Assembly (NCBI GenBank): GCA_905221605.1
Contig: CAJNDS010002591.1
Coordinates: 254,679-318,678 of the forward strand
DNA length: 64,000 bases
Source: Symbiodinium natans
Taxonomy: Eukaryota; Sar; Dinophyceae; Suessiales; Symbiodiniaceae
Direction: 5' to 3'
Positions 10,637-19,754 of this stretch are shown here, piece after piece. The position numbers and the translations under genes are program-made. The notes beneath the pieces are model-generated. The model saw only the letters and a program-made list of their open reading frames with translations, had not been told where the DNA came from and searched no databases. Every line of letters starts with the position of its first letter. Position 1 is the first letter of the stretch.

Positions 10637-10702
10637 GACTTCCTGTTGTGCCAGCCACCGAACGACCTCCATGGACTCAAGGCCAGGGCTTGTGTTAAAG
10701 GG
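10637..10702 (+). CDS. Exon, unknown protein
   Basis: Follows GGCAGAG and ends at a GTAAGAGG donor at 10703, after which TTTAGGG heptamers start at once. The frame reads DFLLCQPPNDLHGLKARACV. It is phase 0 at both ends. It probably splices to 10886. Confidence 0.6.
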
Positions 10703-10709
10703 GTAAGAG

Positions 10710-10760
10710 GGTTTAGGGTTTAGGGTTTTAGGGTTTCAGGGTTTGAGGGTGTTAGGGTTT
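10710..10760 (+). repeat. Interstitial telomeric array at intron 5' end
   Basis: TTTAGGG units that degrade downstream into TTTTGGGG-type repeats up to about 10850. They fill most of the intron between the exons at 10637 and 10886. Confidence 0.85.
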
Positions 10761-10885
10761 TGGGGTTTTTGGGTTTTGGATTGTTTTGGGGTTTTGGATG
10801 GTTTTGGGGTTTGGGGGTTGTGGGTTTAGGGTTCTCTAAAGGTTTTAAGGGTTTTGAGGGTTGTTGGGAAACACGCTTGCTGCAG

Positions 10886-10934
10886 AGACAACACGGTGCA
10901 GGGCATGCGGATTTCATGCGCATGGTGTCTATCG
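10886..10934 (+). CDS. Exon, unknown protein
   Basis: Starts after TTGCTGCAG and reads RQHGAGHADFMRMVSI, phase 0 with the exon at 10637-10702. The frame stays open to 11110, so the 3' border is uncertain (a GTCCGT donor at 10935 is a candidate). Confidence 0.45.
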
Positions 10935-11313
10935 GTCCGTATGTCTTTTGGCTCCGTCAAAGCCTGAGCGGAAATTGGTATTTTCCACATTTCCCACCCG
11001 AAAAGAATATCAGTCTTCTGACTTTTGTGCGCTTCGACACCGACTGCGGGACCGCCGCGATCGCGCTCCATAGTTGGTCCTGTCAACCCTGTCGGACTTA
11101 CCGAAGCTAGTTGGTAAGGCGTCATTCAAGGGGATTGCTTCGGTGGATGCAGGCCGGGAGGAGAAAGGTGCAAGACTGTGTGCCTCAATATTGGAGTGAC
11201 ATGGGGCCGGAGATCTTGAGGAATTTTTCGGGGGGCTTCAAGGGGGGTTTCAGGGGGGGTTCCCAGGTTTGGGGGCTTGGGCTTCGCCAGAGTTTGGGGG
11301 GTTCTTGTGGGAG

Positions 11314-11616
11314 GTGGCCCAGCGATTCGGCATGGGAAGGCTCGAGGACTGGACCTTGAGCGCTGAGTCCTTTGCCAGGGAAGGGAGGAGAAGGAAGGCA
11401 GGTAGGCGTAGGCAGGTAGGCAGGTAGGCAGGTGGGCAGGTAGGCAGGTAGGCACGTAGGCAGGCAGGCAGGCAGGCAGGAAGGAATGTCTTTGTGCGTT
11501 GAGTGCTTGGGCGGTCAGTTTAACGGATCTGTTGAGTAGATCTTGAGACACATCTTGTCTTCCAGGAGCGCTATCGTCAGCGATATGCTGGTGGCATGCT
11601 GCAGTCACAGTACTGA
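11314..11616 (+). CDS. Last two exons of an unknown, basic-tailed protein
   Basis: Exon 11314-11397 reads VAQRFGMGRLEDWTLSAE and then SFAREGRRRK, ending at a GC donor (AAG|GCAGGTAGG). Exon 11566-11616 follows TGTCTTCCAG and reads ERYRQRYAGGMLQSQY, then TGA. Both are phase 0. The intron between them is largely a GGCAGGTA minisatellite whose first unit overlaps the donor. Family unknown; it may be the end of the gene that includes 10637-10934. Confidence 0.55.
11398..11482 (+). repeat. GGCAGGTA minisatellite starting at a splice donor
   Basis: About ten units of GGCAGGTA/GGCAGGCA begin at the last codon of the ex
on at 11314-11397. Each unit carries an AG|GTA or AG|GCA, so the donor motif itself is repeated. 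Confidence 0.9.
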
Positions 11617-12218
11617 GGTACCGAAGAAGCGTGTGCAGCGTACGTTACTCCCAATCCACTTAGCGGCCGAAAGGTTGCAAGCGAACGGATGCAGCATAGC
11701 ATCCTACCTTAACGTTCTTTCTTGTACGGCTTTGGGCCTGAGGCTCTTCAAGCCAGTACGGGTTTTGGAACAGCGGTTGTTTATTTTCTTTTTCCCACAC
11801 CTGTCCGGCTTGAGACGGGCCATGGACCAAAATCACTTCTTGATGTGAGCACCGAGATACAGCTGCTTGTAAACTTGTCGGTGCCCCAAGGCATGTGCAC
11901 TTTGCTGTGACTTTCTATGTCGTCTTAGGTCTTGCTGGACCTCCTCGAAAGACTGCTGCTTCGTCATGTCTCGCTCGCAGGCATCTCATCCTCTATAAGG
12001 AACCTGTCAAAGGCAGACCGTTTCACATGTGCAAAATGGGTATGCGGCGGTGTAGTCGACGATGAAAGCCAGAGTTTTGAGTGGGGCATCCGTGCTGGGT
12101 GCTGCTCATAAGAAAGCCAAGTTTGCTTCTGTTCTGCCAGCTGGGACTGAAGTTACCCGGCAAGGCGCCACCAATGACTTCAAGAAGGGCCGAATCATGG
12201 TGGTCAAGCCTGTAGCTA

Positions 12219-12606
12219 GGGCGTATATCCTGTCTGGGAGGATGATGTCGAGCTTGGCGGTGGGGGATTGGCTACTCAAAAAGAGGTGGCCAATGCTCGT
12301 TTTCATGATAGTTGGGATGGTGCTACATATACTGCTATTTTTTGGAGTCTTCTCCGAGATGGGCATGGTGACAGGAGGTGCGGGTGTACTGGTCGTGGTG
12401 GCTTCCCCGACTGCTCTCAGTTGGAGCATGTACGGCTTAACTGCCGGCTGTTGGGGGCTTTCAATCCTTGCCATGCTGACGAGGGTGCACAGCCAGCTGC
12501 TTTGGATGACGCTCCGGACATTCGATCCCTGGGTGCCTCGGGGGGGATGGGGGTCGGTGTCGGTTTCCGTAGCTCCTGCGCTTCTGCCCTCAGCCCTAAG
12601 CCCTAA
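12219..12606 (+). pseudogene. Possible retroelement-like fragment with Cys/His cluster
   Basis: In the frame of 12268 the sequence reads FHDSWDGATYTAIFWSLL and then a Cys-rich segment, CGCTGRGGFPDCSQLEHVRL followed by NC. Such a Cys-Cys-His-Cys arrangement is common at the C-terminus of non-LTR retrotransposon polymerases. Codons here end in T more often than in the exons. An upstream in-frame stop near 12219 suggests decay. A different frame (12062-12715) is open too and looks membrane-like, so the reading is uncertain. Confidence 0.3.
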
Positions 12607-12695
12607 GCTCGAGCTAGGAGGCCAGCTAAGCCGGTGTCATCTGGTGTCTTCTGCCCGGGTGCCTTGTACAATGGATTCTGAATTCGAGACATGTT

Positions 12696-14283
12696 GTGGA
12701 ACAGCCCCCTTCTGAAAGAAGCAACAAAGAAACAGCACATCCCAAAAGGAACCCCCCCCCCTCCCCCGCCCCTTATAGAGAAAGCTTTCTGGCTCCGAAG
12801 CCTCAGGCCATCATCGCTTGCGCGCTGCGGGGCTGGGCGGCGCGGATGTTCTCACGGCTGGCCCTCCACCACGACACGGCGCACATCGTGGAGGATATGT
12901 TGGACCTGCTTGTGATGTTGCAGCTGTCGTTCCTGATCATCTTAGCAGAGGCGGCGGATATACCCAAGACGACCCAAAAGTTCTTCGTCGCTGCTTGCTT
13001 TGTGTACTGCGCAGTCCTCACGGCTGGGCCCCTCTTCCTTCCAGACCTTCCCAACTGGGATCCGGACACCAGTGTGCAGATCCTCTTCTTCGCATCAATG
13101 TCCCCGAAAAGTCAGTTCATCAGTGCCTACGGGACCATGGCGGTGCTCCTGACGAAGGCAGCGGTAAGCGTGATCTTTCAGCGGCATGACTTCATGTTTC
13201 TTAGATGTCACTACGAGTATTGCTTGGATCAGCTAGATACCTCCTTCGCCAAACTGGCTGCAACGGACCCTTCCTGCATCTTCTACTCAGACTTCCGCCG
13301 TGCGCTGCAAGAGATGGGCGTATCAGACAGCCACATCTTTGCTGGCTTCAACACCCTGGACATACAACAGACGGGGCGAGTCACTCTGCAGAACTTCCGA
13401 CGCTGCCTAAAGGATGTGTTCACGGAAGCACCAGACTCTTCGCATGCTGCGCTGCTCGCGAAGTTCTGCCAGGATTCCTTCTCCATCGTGTCGGGGTACG
13501 GCTCGCTTGACAGCATGTTGGGCCTTGTCTTCAGCCAGTGGCGGCGCATCAAGATGAATGAGTTTGGCCAGCTGCTGTATCATTACTTGATGCAGGATCC
13601 TGGCGTGGAGAAGCTATTTCGGTCTGCGAGCTTCAGAACCCAGTCCTTGTTGTTTGCATCCTTTGTTCAAGTTGGCCTGGGATGGTTGGAGGAAAAGGAC
13701 TTCCGGCGCGTCGAGAGGGACATGACGAGCCTGGGCATGCGCCACGTGAGTTACGGTGTCCACCCGACCCACCTCTGCATCTTCCAGCTGGCCTTGCTAC
13801 TTGATTACTTGTGAGTTTAGCAATGTTTTGCATGTACTTGGGGTTGCAGAGAAGAGAACAGGTAGTTGCGCGCCGCAAGGGGGCCTTGTCTTCACTGTTT
13901 TGTGCGGTGGGTTGGGGGCAAAAATGCCAAGGTTACGGGCGCTGTCCAACCGCCTCAAGGGGTTGCCTCCCGAGTCGGAGATGGCCTGGTCAGTGGTGTG
14001 GCTCCATTTCATTGCGGCCCCCTTTACCCAAGGGCTCCTGACCACCGAAGAGACGGACAAGAGGACGATGACTGGGACAGTACGGGACCTGTTGCAGCAG
14101 GCGACGAGCCACAAGAGCTTCTTGCCTTACCTGGCGGCCAATTTGAACAACGTGCCGGGAGGCGAGCACAACTGGAGCTCTTCCGTCTTTCGCGACACAC
14201 GGCACGAGTTGAGCCACATGGCTATCTTGGTCTCCTTCATTCAAGACACAGCTGCCGCTCGGGCTTGGCAAGCAGACTTTTGA
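12696..14283 (+). CDS. Membrane, EF-hand-like and globin-domain protein (two exons)
   Basis: Exon 1 is open from at least 12696 to 13810; its true 5' border is probably near 12776-12810, after a C-rich tract. Using residue numbers from 12696: hydrophobic segments at about 68-87, 97-117 and 140-160; an EF-hand-like loop at 222-233 (DIQQTGRVTLQN, lacking the final Glu); then a globin fold with Trp282 at the A helix (SQWRRIK), a candidate distal Gln316 (FRTQSLL) and a proximal His350 in the motif LGMRHVSYGVHPTH. A GT-AG intron (13811-13931) interrupts the G helix, and exon 2 (from 13932) restores it in phase with LKGLPPESEMAWSVVW, a typical H helix. The frame continues to TGA at 14281. Globins bind haem; the EF-hand suggests calcium input. 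The combination with membrane segments is unusual. Confidence 0.75.
13811..13931 (+). other. Intron within the globin domain
   Basis: Begins GTGAGTTT and ends GCCAAG before a G, the AG|G acceptor type. Removing it joins TT with G to make a Leu codon and aligns the two globin halves without a gap. It contains no telomeric repeat. Confidence 0.75.
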
Positions 14284-14418
14284 TGTGAGGTTTGAGGTGT
14301 CAACCCCCGACTTTTTGCCGAAAATCTTTGGGCATAGTTGGAAGCGGCGTGAGGTCCAGGCATCCTTGCACCCAAACCCTTCAGCCCCATGGGTCCACAG
14401 AGCGCCCTCCGGTCGCAG

Positions 14419-14547
14419 GAGAAGCTGTACGCGGGGGACATGCTGACCGCACGGCACAGGCTTCGGCAAGTGGCATCCATCCATTGGGACCGCGGCGTCT
14501 TTCCCAGGCATATGCTGACATTTCAGCTCCCAGGCTCGATTAGTTGA
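14419..14547 (+). CDS. Terminal exon, unknown; perhaps the 3' end of the globin gene
   Basis: Follows CGGTCGCAG, reads EKLYAGDMLTARHRLRQV and then IHWDRGVFPRHMLTFQ, and stops at TGA (14545). Codon use is exon-like. It is phase 0. It could be an alternative last exon of the globin gene if exon 2 is left before its own stop, or belong to another gene. Confidence 0.5.
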   Translation, partial: EKLYAGDMLTARHRLRQVASIHWDRGVFPRHMLTFQLPGSIS

Positions 14548-14639
14548 TTTAGTCGGGCTAGCTCTCGTAAACCCGACGCTGAGCATTGAGGCAGGATATC
14601 GGCAGGTCCGTTTGATTCATGTGAGTTCAGAAACTGACA

Positions 14640-14930
14640 ATGCTGGAACTACTAGTAATTGTCCGCCTGATTCAGAAATTTGAAATGCGGCCTGCCCCAC
14701 TCGGAAAACATGATCCACGCTGGGTGCACAAGCGGAAGCCATCTGAGACCACACGAAATGATTCTTCAGAAGCACCAGTCAGATTCGGAAGCTATCCCGG
14801 TTCAGAAGTTGTCGCGATCAGGCCCAAAAGGCCGGTTTCCGAGGGTCCAAACATGTCCGGCTTGTTCCGAATCAGCGTACAGGGTGTTCAGGGTGTAGAG
14901 ACGTGTAGAGTCCAGATGCCTTTTGGTCCC
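14640..14930 (+). CDS. Weak coding candidate
   Basis: A 97-codon frame starting MLELLVIVRLIQKFEMRP. The start faintly resembles the helix after the haem-Cys loop of cytochromes P450, but the preceding Phe-Gly-Arg-Cys motif is not visible, so this is not called. Confidence 0.2.
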
Positions 14931-14998
14931 TAAACCCTAAACCCGAAATCCTAAACCCTAAGCCCTAAACCCTAAACCCTAAACCCTAAACCCTAATA
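14930..14998 (-). repeat. Interstitial telomeric array (CCCTAAA)
   Basis: About nine units with one CCGAAAT and one CCCTAAG variant. Confidence 0.9.
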
Positions 14999-15100
14999 TT
15001 TAAGGCATGCTGCCACGATGACGTTCCGGGACCTTCTCGGACCAGAGGTGCGGCTCAGGGTTGAAAATCCCCCCCCAAGCAGTTGAACCCTAAACCTTTT

Positions 15101-15204
15101 GGATGTTCCCCCTGATACGAGCAGTCCTTAATAGGGATTATCGTGCCCCCCCCATGATAATCCATTTTTTTTGGGGCTGTTAGTATAAGGGGAACATCCC
15201 AACT
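15101..15204. mobile_element. Small inverted-repeat element (MITE-like), copy 1
   Basis: Ends are inverted repeats: GGATGTTCCCC at 15101 and GGGGAACATCC at 15189-15199. The similarity continues inwards (left GAGCAGTCC; right GGGGCTGTTAGTAT). The centre has GGATTATCGTGCCCCC. About 100 bases, non-coding, followed at once by an exon-like segment. No clear target-site duplication. Confidence 0.7.
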
Positions 15205-15206
15205 TC

Positions 15207-15314
15207 AACCCCAAGCTGGAGAGGTCTTCAACTCCCACGCGGAGACGATGTGGGCCGTATTCTTTCAGGTCGAGGCGGGACACTGCCGGCCCAAAGCAGG
15301 CGATGCGCACCATG
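15207..15314 (+). CDS. Putative exon, unknown protein
   Basis: Directly downstream of the inverted-repeat element. The frame reads AGEVFNSHAETMWAVFFQVE and then AGHCRPKAGDAHHV before a TAA (about 15315). Codon bias is exon-like; the acceptor is not obvious. Confidence 0.4.
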
Positions 15315-15376
15315 TTTAAGATAAACCTTAAACCCCAAACCCAAAAACCCTAAACCTCAAACCCCAAACCCTAATC
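15303..15376 (-). repeat. Degenerate telomeric repeats
   Basis: CCCTAAA, CCCCAAA and CCTCAAA heptamers. Confidence 0.75.
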
Positions 15377-15989
15377 CCTAAATCAGGGGCCATCCCAACC
15401 CCGAAATGGCAACACTTGCTGCTTGTCTTGGAGACGGTAGAAAGCAGAGTGCACGTGCAAAGCAGCAAGAGAACACACAACTATTCCACACAAGGCTCGA
15501 AGCCCTGGGGCCAACCCACAAGGACCCTAGAACTACAGACCTTGCTGATCAGCGCACATGCCGATTAAGGGTGTGTGTGGACAGTTTTCTGGGTGGGCCC
15601 GAAACCCGAAACCCTAAACCCTAAAGACCCTAAACATGGGGCCTCTGAAGAAGCAGCTGCTGGGGTTAGGTGCTGGACGTCTTGCTTCTGGCGCCCTTCG
15701 CAGAAACTCAAGACAAGGCAAGACGTGGACATTTTCCATGACATTCAGGTTCAGGCGCTTGTCTGATGTGACACCCAAGCGGCAAGAGGCCCTCGAACCC
15801 CGAATGCTACTGTTTCTAGGCCCCTGGTCCTTCCCTGAAACCCCCCAGATCCTCAACACCCCGAGCCGAAGATACCAGCATTGCATGCAGGTGGAGTCCT
15901 GGGCTTTGACCTGCAAAGCTCATCTCGCGCCTCGGCACGGGCGCGCAAGGGTCGGTTGCGTCAAGTTTGTTCGGTGTACGTCCTCTCAG

Positions 15990-16165
15990 GTGAAAAAGGA
16001 TCACTGGATGTCCTTGATGAAAATGGCTGCGGTGGAGGGAGATCTCGCCGTCAAAGGGTACCAGCGGCTCTGCGCCGAGAGCGGGAAAGACGTTGAGAAG
16101 CTCTGCGTGGACGATGTGGTGAAGACTTTCTGTGACGAAAGTGCCCCGACTGAAGTTGTATTTCG
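15990..16165 (+). CDS. Exon, unknown protein
   Basis: Starts after TCCTCTCAG and reads VKKDHWMSLMKMAAVEGDLA, then YQRLCAESGKDVEKLCVDDV. Helical, charged, with good codon bias. The 3' border is not defined; the frame stays open to 16238. No family recognised. Confidence 0.5.
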
Positions 16166-16375
16166 GAATCCGAGCTCTGCAAAAGGCAGCAAAAGATCTT
16201 GTTCCCGAAGAAACCCACGTTTTTTTGAGTATCTTTAAGAAAGCAGTAACCACGTTCAAGTCATCTCAAGTCCACGTCTACGTCCGTGAGCCTCCGTTTC
16301 CCGTCGACTCAAGGGACATGCACGGGGGCGTAAGAGGCAGGGCGAACCCCTCTTTGAGGTTGGGGCCTTGGGGGC

Positions 16376-16486
16376 TTGAGCATGGTTGGCCCATGGACTC
16401 AGGCATGCAGCATCCCTCATGGACTTTTGAGCGGGTTGTCCAGAACTACTGCACGACTCCCCCAGCAGTGGCCTTGCTCGAGTGAA
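16376..16486 (+). CDS. Putative terminal exon, unknown protein
   Basis: The frame reads DSGMQHPSWTFERVVQNY and then CTTPPAVALLE before a TGA. It could close the gene that includes 15990-16165. Confidence 0.35.
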
Positions 16487-16489
16487 ACA

Positions 16490-18630
16490 TCGTTGCGGAT
16501 CGTTGCTGGGGACATGCGTATTTTGCTCCCCAGAAGGGATGCTACTTCAGACCGCCGGTTCCGACTACCTGTTTGATGCTGCTGGGCGCAGCGGGCTAAC
16601 GACAGTGATCTTATCTGTCAGGTGAACCTGAATCAGATTTTTGAAGGATTTCGCTTCCGCGGCAGTCGGCGGCCTCTCTAAGAAAGGCTGCAGTTTCCGT
16701 CTTTGATGCTGCCGTGTTGACCTGCCATGTGGGAACCGTGCCGTCTTCGGCGGTGCAACTTCTCCCTTTATGAAGGGATTTTGCCATCAGACATTCGTTT
16801 CAATACGTTCTCTGCCCCCAGCTGCAAACAGCTGTTGGCCATGCAGAAGTGCCACGACATTGGGTATGACCGTAGCTATCGCCTGTGAAGAGAGCCGTTT
16901 GTCTGTGTGCTCATAACCTTCTGCACTGTTGCAGTTGGTCGTGCCAAGGGCGGCCGGAGTGGAGAGCCTTGGCATCCGTGCAGTTCTGCGTGGCAAGGTT
17001 TGTGTTTGCCGGTGCCAACATGATGCATGCTCATCACTGTGGGCAGGCTGTGGGTCTCGTCGGTATAATAGTTTGAAGAGTGCATTGAGTGCATGACCGA
17101 CCGGTGTCGACGATTTGTCAATGCTGAGTCTACGTACACTTCATGGATTTCCAGCTGTTGGGCATCAGCGCGTGGTGAAGAATGGCAAGTGTCGCCAGTC
17201 GTCCATTCCGGTGTCCGTCATGCTGTGCAGAGCCACAAACGTGGTGTCTTCCCGCCCAGTGGGCTTCGCAGGCGGCATGGTACACCCCCCCCATCCCTCA
17301 ACCGGACCCTGCTTAGCCATCTTGGCCCCCGAACACCCCAAGCCCTAAAACCCTAAAACCTAAGCACTGATGATATTCTCCCTCCTGGACCCTCAGAGGG
17401 TCCCTAACGCCCAGAGCGGCGCGTCGCAACTTTCGCACATCAAAGAATCCGCGGGGCTCCGGTGCGCATTCAGATTAGTAGGGGCATCATCAAGAGCACC
17501 ATGGTGTTGTGTTCAGGGAACTCTGCCAAAGGGCAACTCTGGGGGGGAGGGGGGGGGAGAAATGGGGGGAATCACAAGTCCCTTGCGCAAACAACCCCCC
17601 CCTTCTGGAACTCCCCGAAGTCCGAAACCCGAAATGCCTATACCCTGAGCCCTAACCCCTTGGAATTTCTTCGTGTCCCGGATCGCCGCCTTCCGGCTCG
17701 TCTTTGCAGGTGGTAGTGAGTGCGGCGCTATGGCCGGGTTGCAGGCTGGGGCAGTGCACCCGTGCTCGTGGCTTACACAAAGGCTACAGCTGCCGTAGGG
17801 CTGGAGTTCGAATGAGGGTCTTAGGTAGTCTATTTTTTAGTTTTTCAGTGTGCCTGTTTTTGTTGTCTGTTTTGTGTTTGTGTGTGTGTGTGTGTTAAAT
17901 GGGGAACATGCGTCAGGTGGGGAGGGGTCGTTGATGGAGCCTTGGATTCTCTTGACTGGGTGTGCTGTGTGTGTGGCCGTGGGCTCAAGCGGGGTGCCGA
18001 ACGAGAGATTCTTGGGGCACCCCAACCCCGTCGCACAGCTGCAGTGGCGAGTTTCTGAGCGTTTCCGGCTGCAGGGCTCCAAGTCTTAAACTGTCTAGAT
18101 TCCTGCAAGCGGAATCGGCTGACTTATAGCACTGATCCACCGCTTGCTGTGTAGCTTTGCTGTGTAGCTTTGCTGTGCGGCCGCTCCTGATATCTTCCCT
18201 AAGATCATAAGGTTAGGGTTTCCGGGTGCCGCAGCGCCTGCGGGAGGGTCTGGACTGCAAAAAGGTACCAAAGAAGCGGACGCTGCTGCGACCCTGGCGC
18301 CCGACGCTGAGCGCGGAGAAGCGCCACTTGGGAGGTCTTGCCACTCTGGGAAGAGAGGGGGGGAAGCCGCAGGCTGAACAACTCTAAGTAGGACCCTATA
18401 AGGCCCATCTTGCAGCTTTGCAGGGCTTTGGGGGTGGAGTCGGATGGAGGGTTTTGGGAGTATCCCAAAGCCCCTTCACCCCGTATCCCAGGCGAAGCTC
18501 CAGCCCCAAAAGAGAGCCGAAGAATGCCAGAAACCCTAAGAAACCCTCAGCAAACCCCAAACCCCAATCCCTAACCCCCAAACCCCAAGCCCTGAGCCCC
18601 TTAAAGCCCTGAGAACCCGAAGCCCTGAGA
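16490..18630. other. Stretch with weak coding candidates only
   Basis: Short open frames occur on both strands. The only exon-like piece is about 17458-17545 (VRIQISRGIIKSTMVLCSG), without firm splice sites. The stretch also holds a (GT)n run at 17876-17895 and degenerate CCCTAAA near 17340-17360 and 18525-18610. Confidence 0.35.
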
Positions 18631-18633
18631 CTT

Positions 18634-18792
18634 GTCAGTTGGGATGTTCCCCCTTTTGCTAACAGTCCTGAAACAGCATTATCGTACCCCCTATTCGAAT
18701 CCGTATTACGGACTGCTGGTAGAAACCCTAAACCCTGAACCCTAAACTTACCCTAAACCCTAAACCCTAAAAGGGGGAACATCCCAACTTGC
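18634..18792. mobile_element. Small inverted-repeat element, copy 2, split by telomeric repeats
   Basis: Left end AGTTGGGATGTTCCCCC (18638-18654), right end GGGGGAACATCCCAACTT (18774-18790). Internal arms are CTAACAGTCC and GGACTGCTGGTAG; the centre ATTATCGTACCCCC matches copy 1. Between GGTAG and AGGGGG lie about 47 bases of CCCTAAA heptamers (18724-18771) that are absent from copy 1. Confidence 0.75.
18724..18771 (-). repeat. Telomeric heptamers inserted inside the inverted-repeat element
   Basis: Six to seven units, AAACCCT with one CCCTGAA and one CCCTAAACTTA variant, interrupting the right arm of the element at 18634-18792. Confidence 0.85.
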
Positions 18793-18870
18793 CAGGATCA
18801 ACCTCGGGGCCACTCCAAGCCCCCGGAGGGCGCATCATCGCCCTGAGCCCGCGAAGAGGCCTTTGGGTGA
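18789..18870 (+). CDS. Weak exon candidate between an inverted-repeat element and a telomeric array
   Basis: After CTTGCCAG the frame reads INLGATPSPRRAHHRPEP and ends near GGGTGAAC, directly before CCCTAAA repeats. Confidence 0.3.
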
Positions 18871-18952
18871 ACCCCAAACCCTAAACCCTAAACCCTAAAC
18901 CCTAAACCCTAAACCCTAAACCCTAAACCCTAAACCCTAAACCCTAAAGCCC
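18870..18952 (-). repeat. Interstitial telomeric array (CCCTAAA)x11
   Basis: Near-perfect array. Confidence 0.95.
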
Positions 18953-19481
18953 TACACCTATTCTTGAAAGGTGCCTCTTCGGTGTGGAGAGGGTTATGAG
19001 ATGTTAAGGGGCCCTAATCTTTGTGTTGGGACTTCATGGCGCTTTCAGGGCTCGTCAGGGTTTCGAAGTCCTGGCTCGGGCTCTTCCCTCAGAGTATCCC
19101 TAACGTGCCTGTGAAATTGCTGAGCAGGCCGGGGGCATGATCGACATACGTGGGTTTCTTTTTGTAAGGGGGACAGTTTGGGGTCCCCCCCTGAACCCTG
19201 AACCGTCCAGAACCGGCCTCGAGACTGGAAACTTAGGATTGCGGGAGTCGCCCTCTGAGAATTCGATGCGAATCCATGTGCCGGGGTGTCGGGGTGGCAG
19301 GCTAGTCCTGACATTCGGCATGTCAGCCTTGAACCCTAACTACAACTCCAAGCCCTTGTATGTTTACATCAAGCTACCGTGCAGAGTGTGATTTCGACAG
19401 TAGCCGTTGAGCGTCATTGTGGGAATCTCCCCCCCCTCCAAAGAGAGAAGAGCGGAGCTTTGAACTTGGCAGGCAAGCAAG

Positions 19482-19658
19482 ATGATCTTCCCCAACGCGG
19501 GCTCCCTGAATCTGCCACCCACACGCTTTGCGCTCAAAGCGCGGCCCTACTTCATCGGGTTGCTGGCAGCCGCCTGGAGGAGGAACAGCTTTTCCTTTTT
19601 CAGAGTTGTGAGGGCGTTTAGGCTGCAGCCCTGCTTTTTGTTTGGACGCAGAGTGTGA
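19482..19658 (+). CDS. Exon or short C-terminal coding segment, unknown protein
   Basis: Fifty-eight codons from an ATG (after CAAGCAAG) to TGA. The frame contains MIFPNAGSLNLPPTRFALKA and then YFIGLLAAAWRRNSFSFF and a basic end. Codon bias is strong. The first residue may be internal to an exon that begins at the AG before it. Confidence 0.5.
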   Translation: MIFPNAGSLNLPPTRFALKARPYFIGLLAAAWRRNSFSFFRVVRAFRLQPCFLFGRRV

Positions 19659-19689
19659 TATGGGAGTTTACGAGGATAAGGGGCCCGTG

Positions 19690-19750
19690 CTTAGACACCC
19701 AAATACTGGGATTCCCCATCAAGAACCCCCAAGTAAGGTACCCCTAGTAG
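19690..19750 (-). repeat. GGTACCCC dispersed repeat, copy 3 (short)
   Basis: GGGATTCCCCATCAAGAACC followed by CCCAAGTAAGGTACCCCTAG. Confidence 0.5.
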
Positions 19751-19754
19751 AGCA

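Noticed and set aside
14640-14930. Cytochrome P450 C-terminal exon
   Set aside because: The similarity is limited to a short helix; the haem-binding Cys motif is absent.
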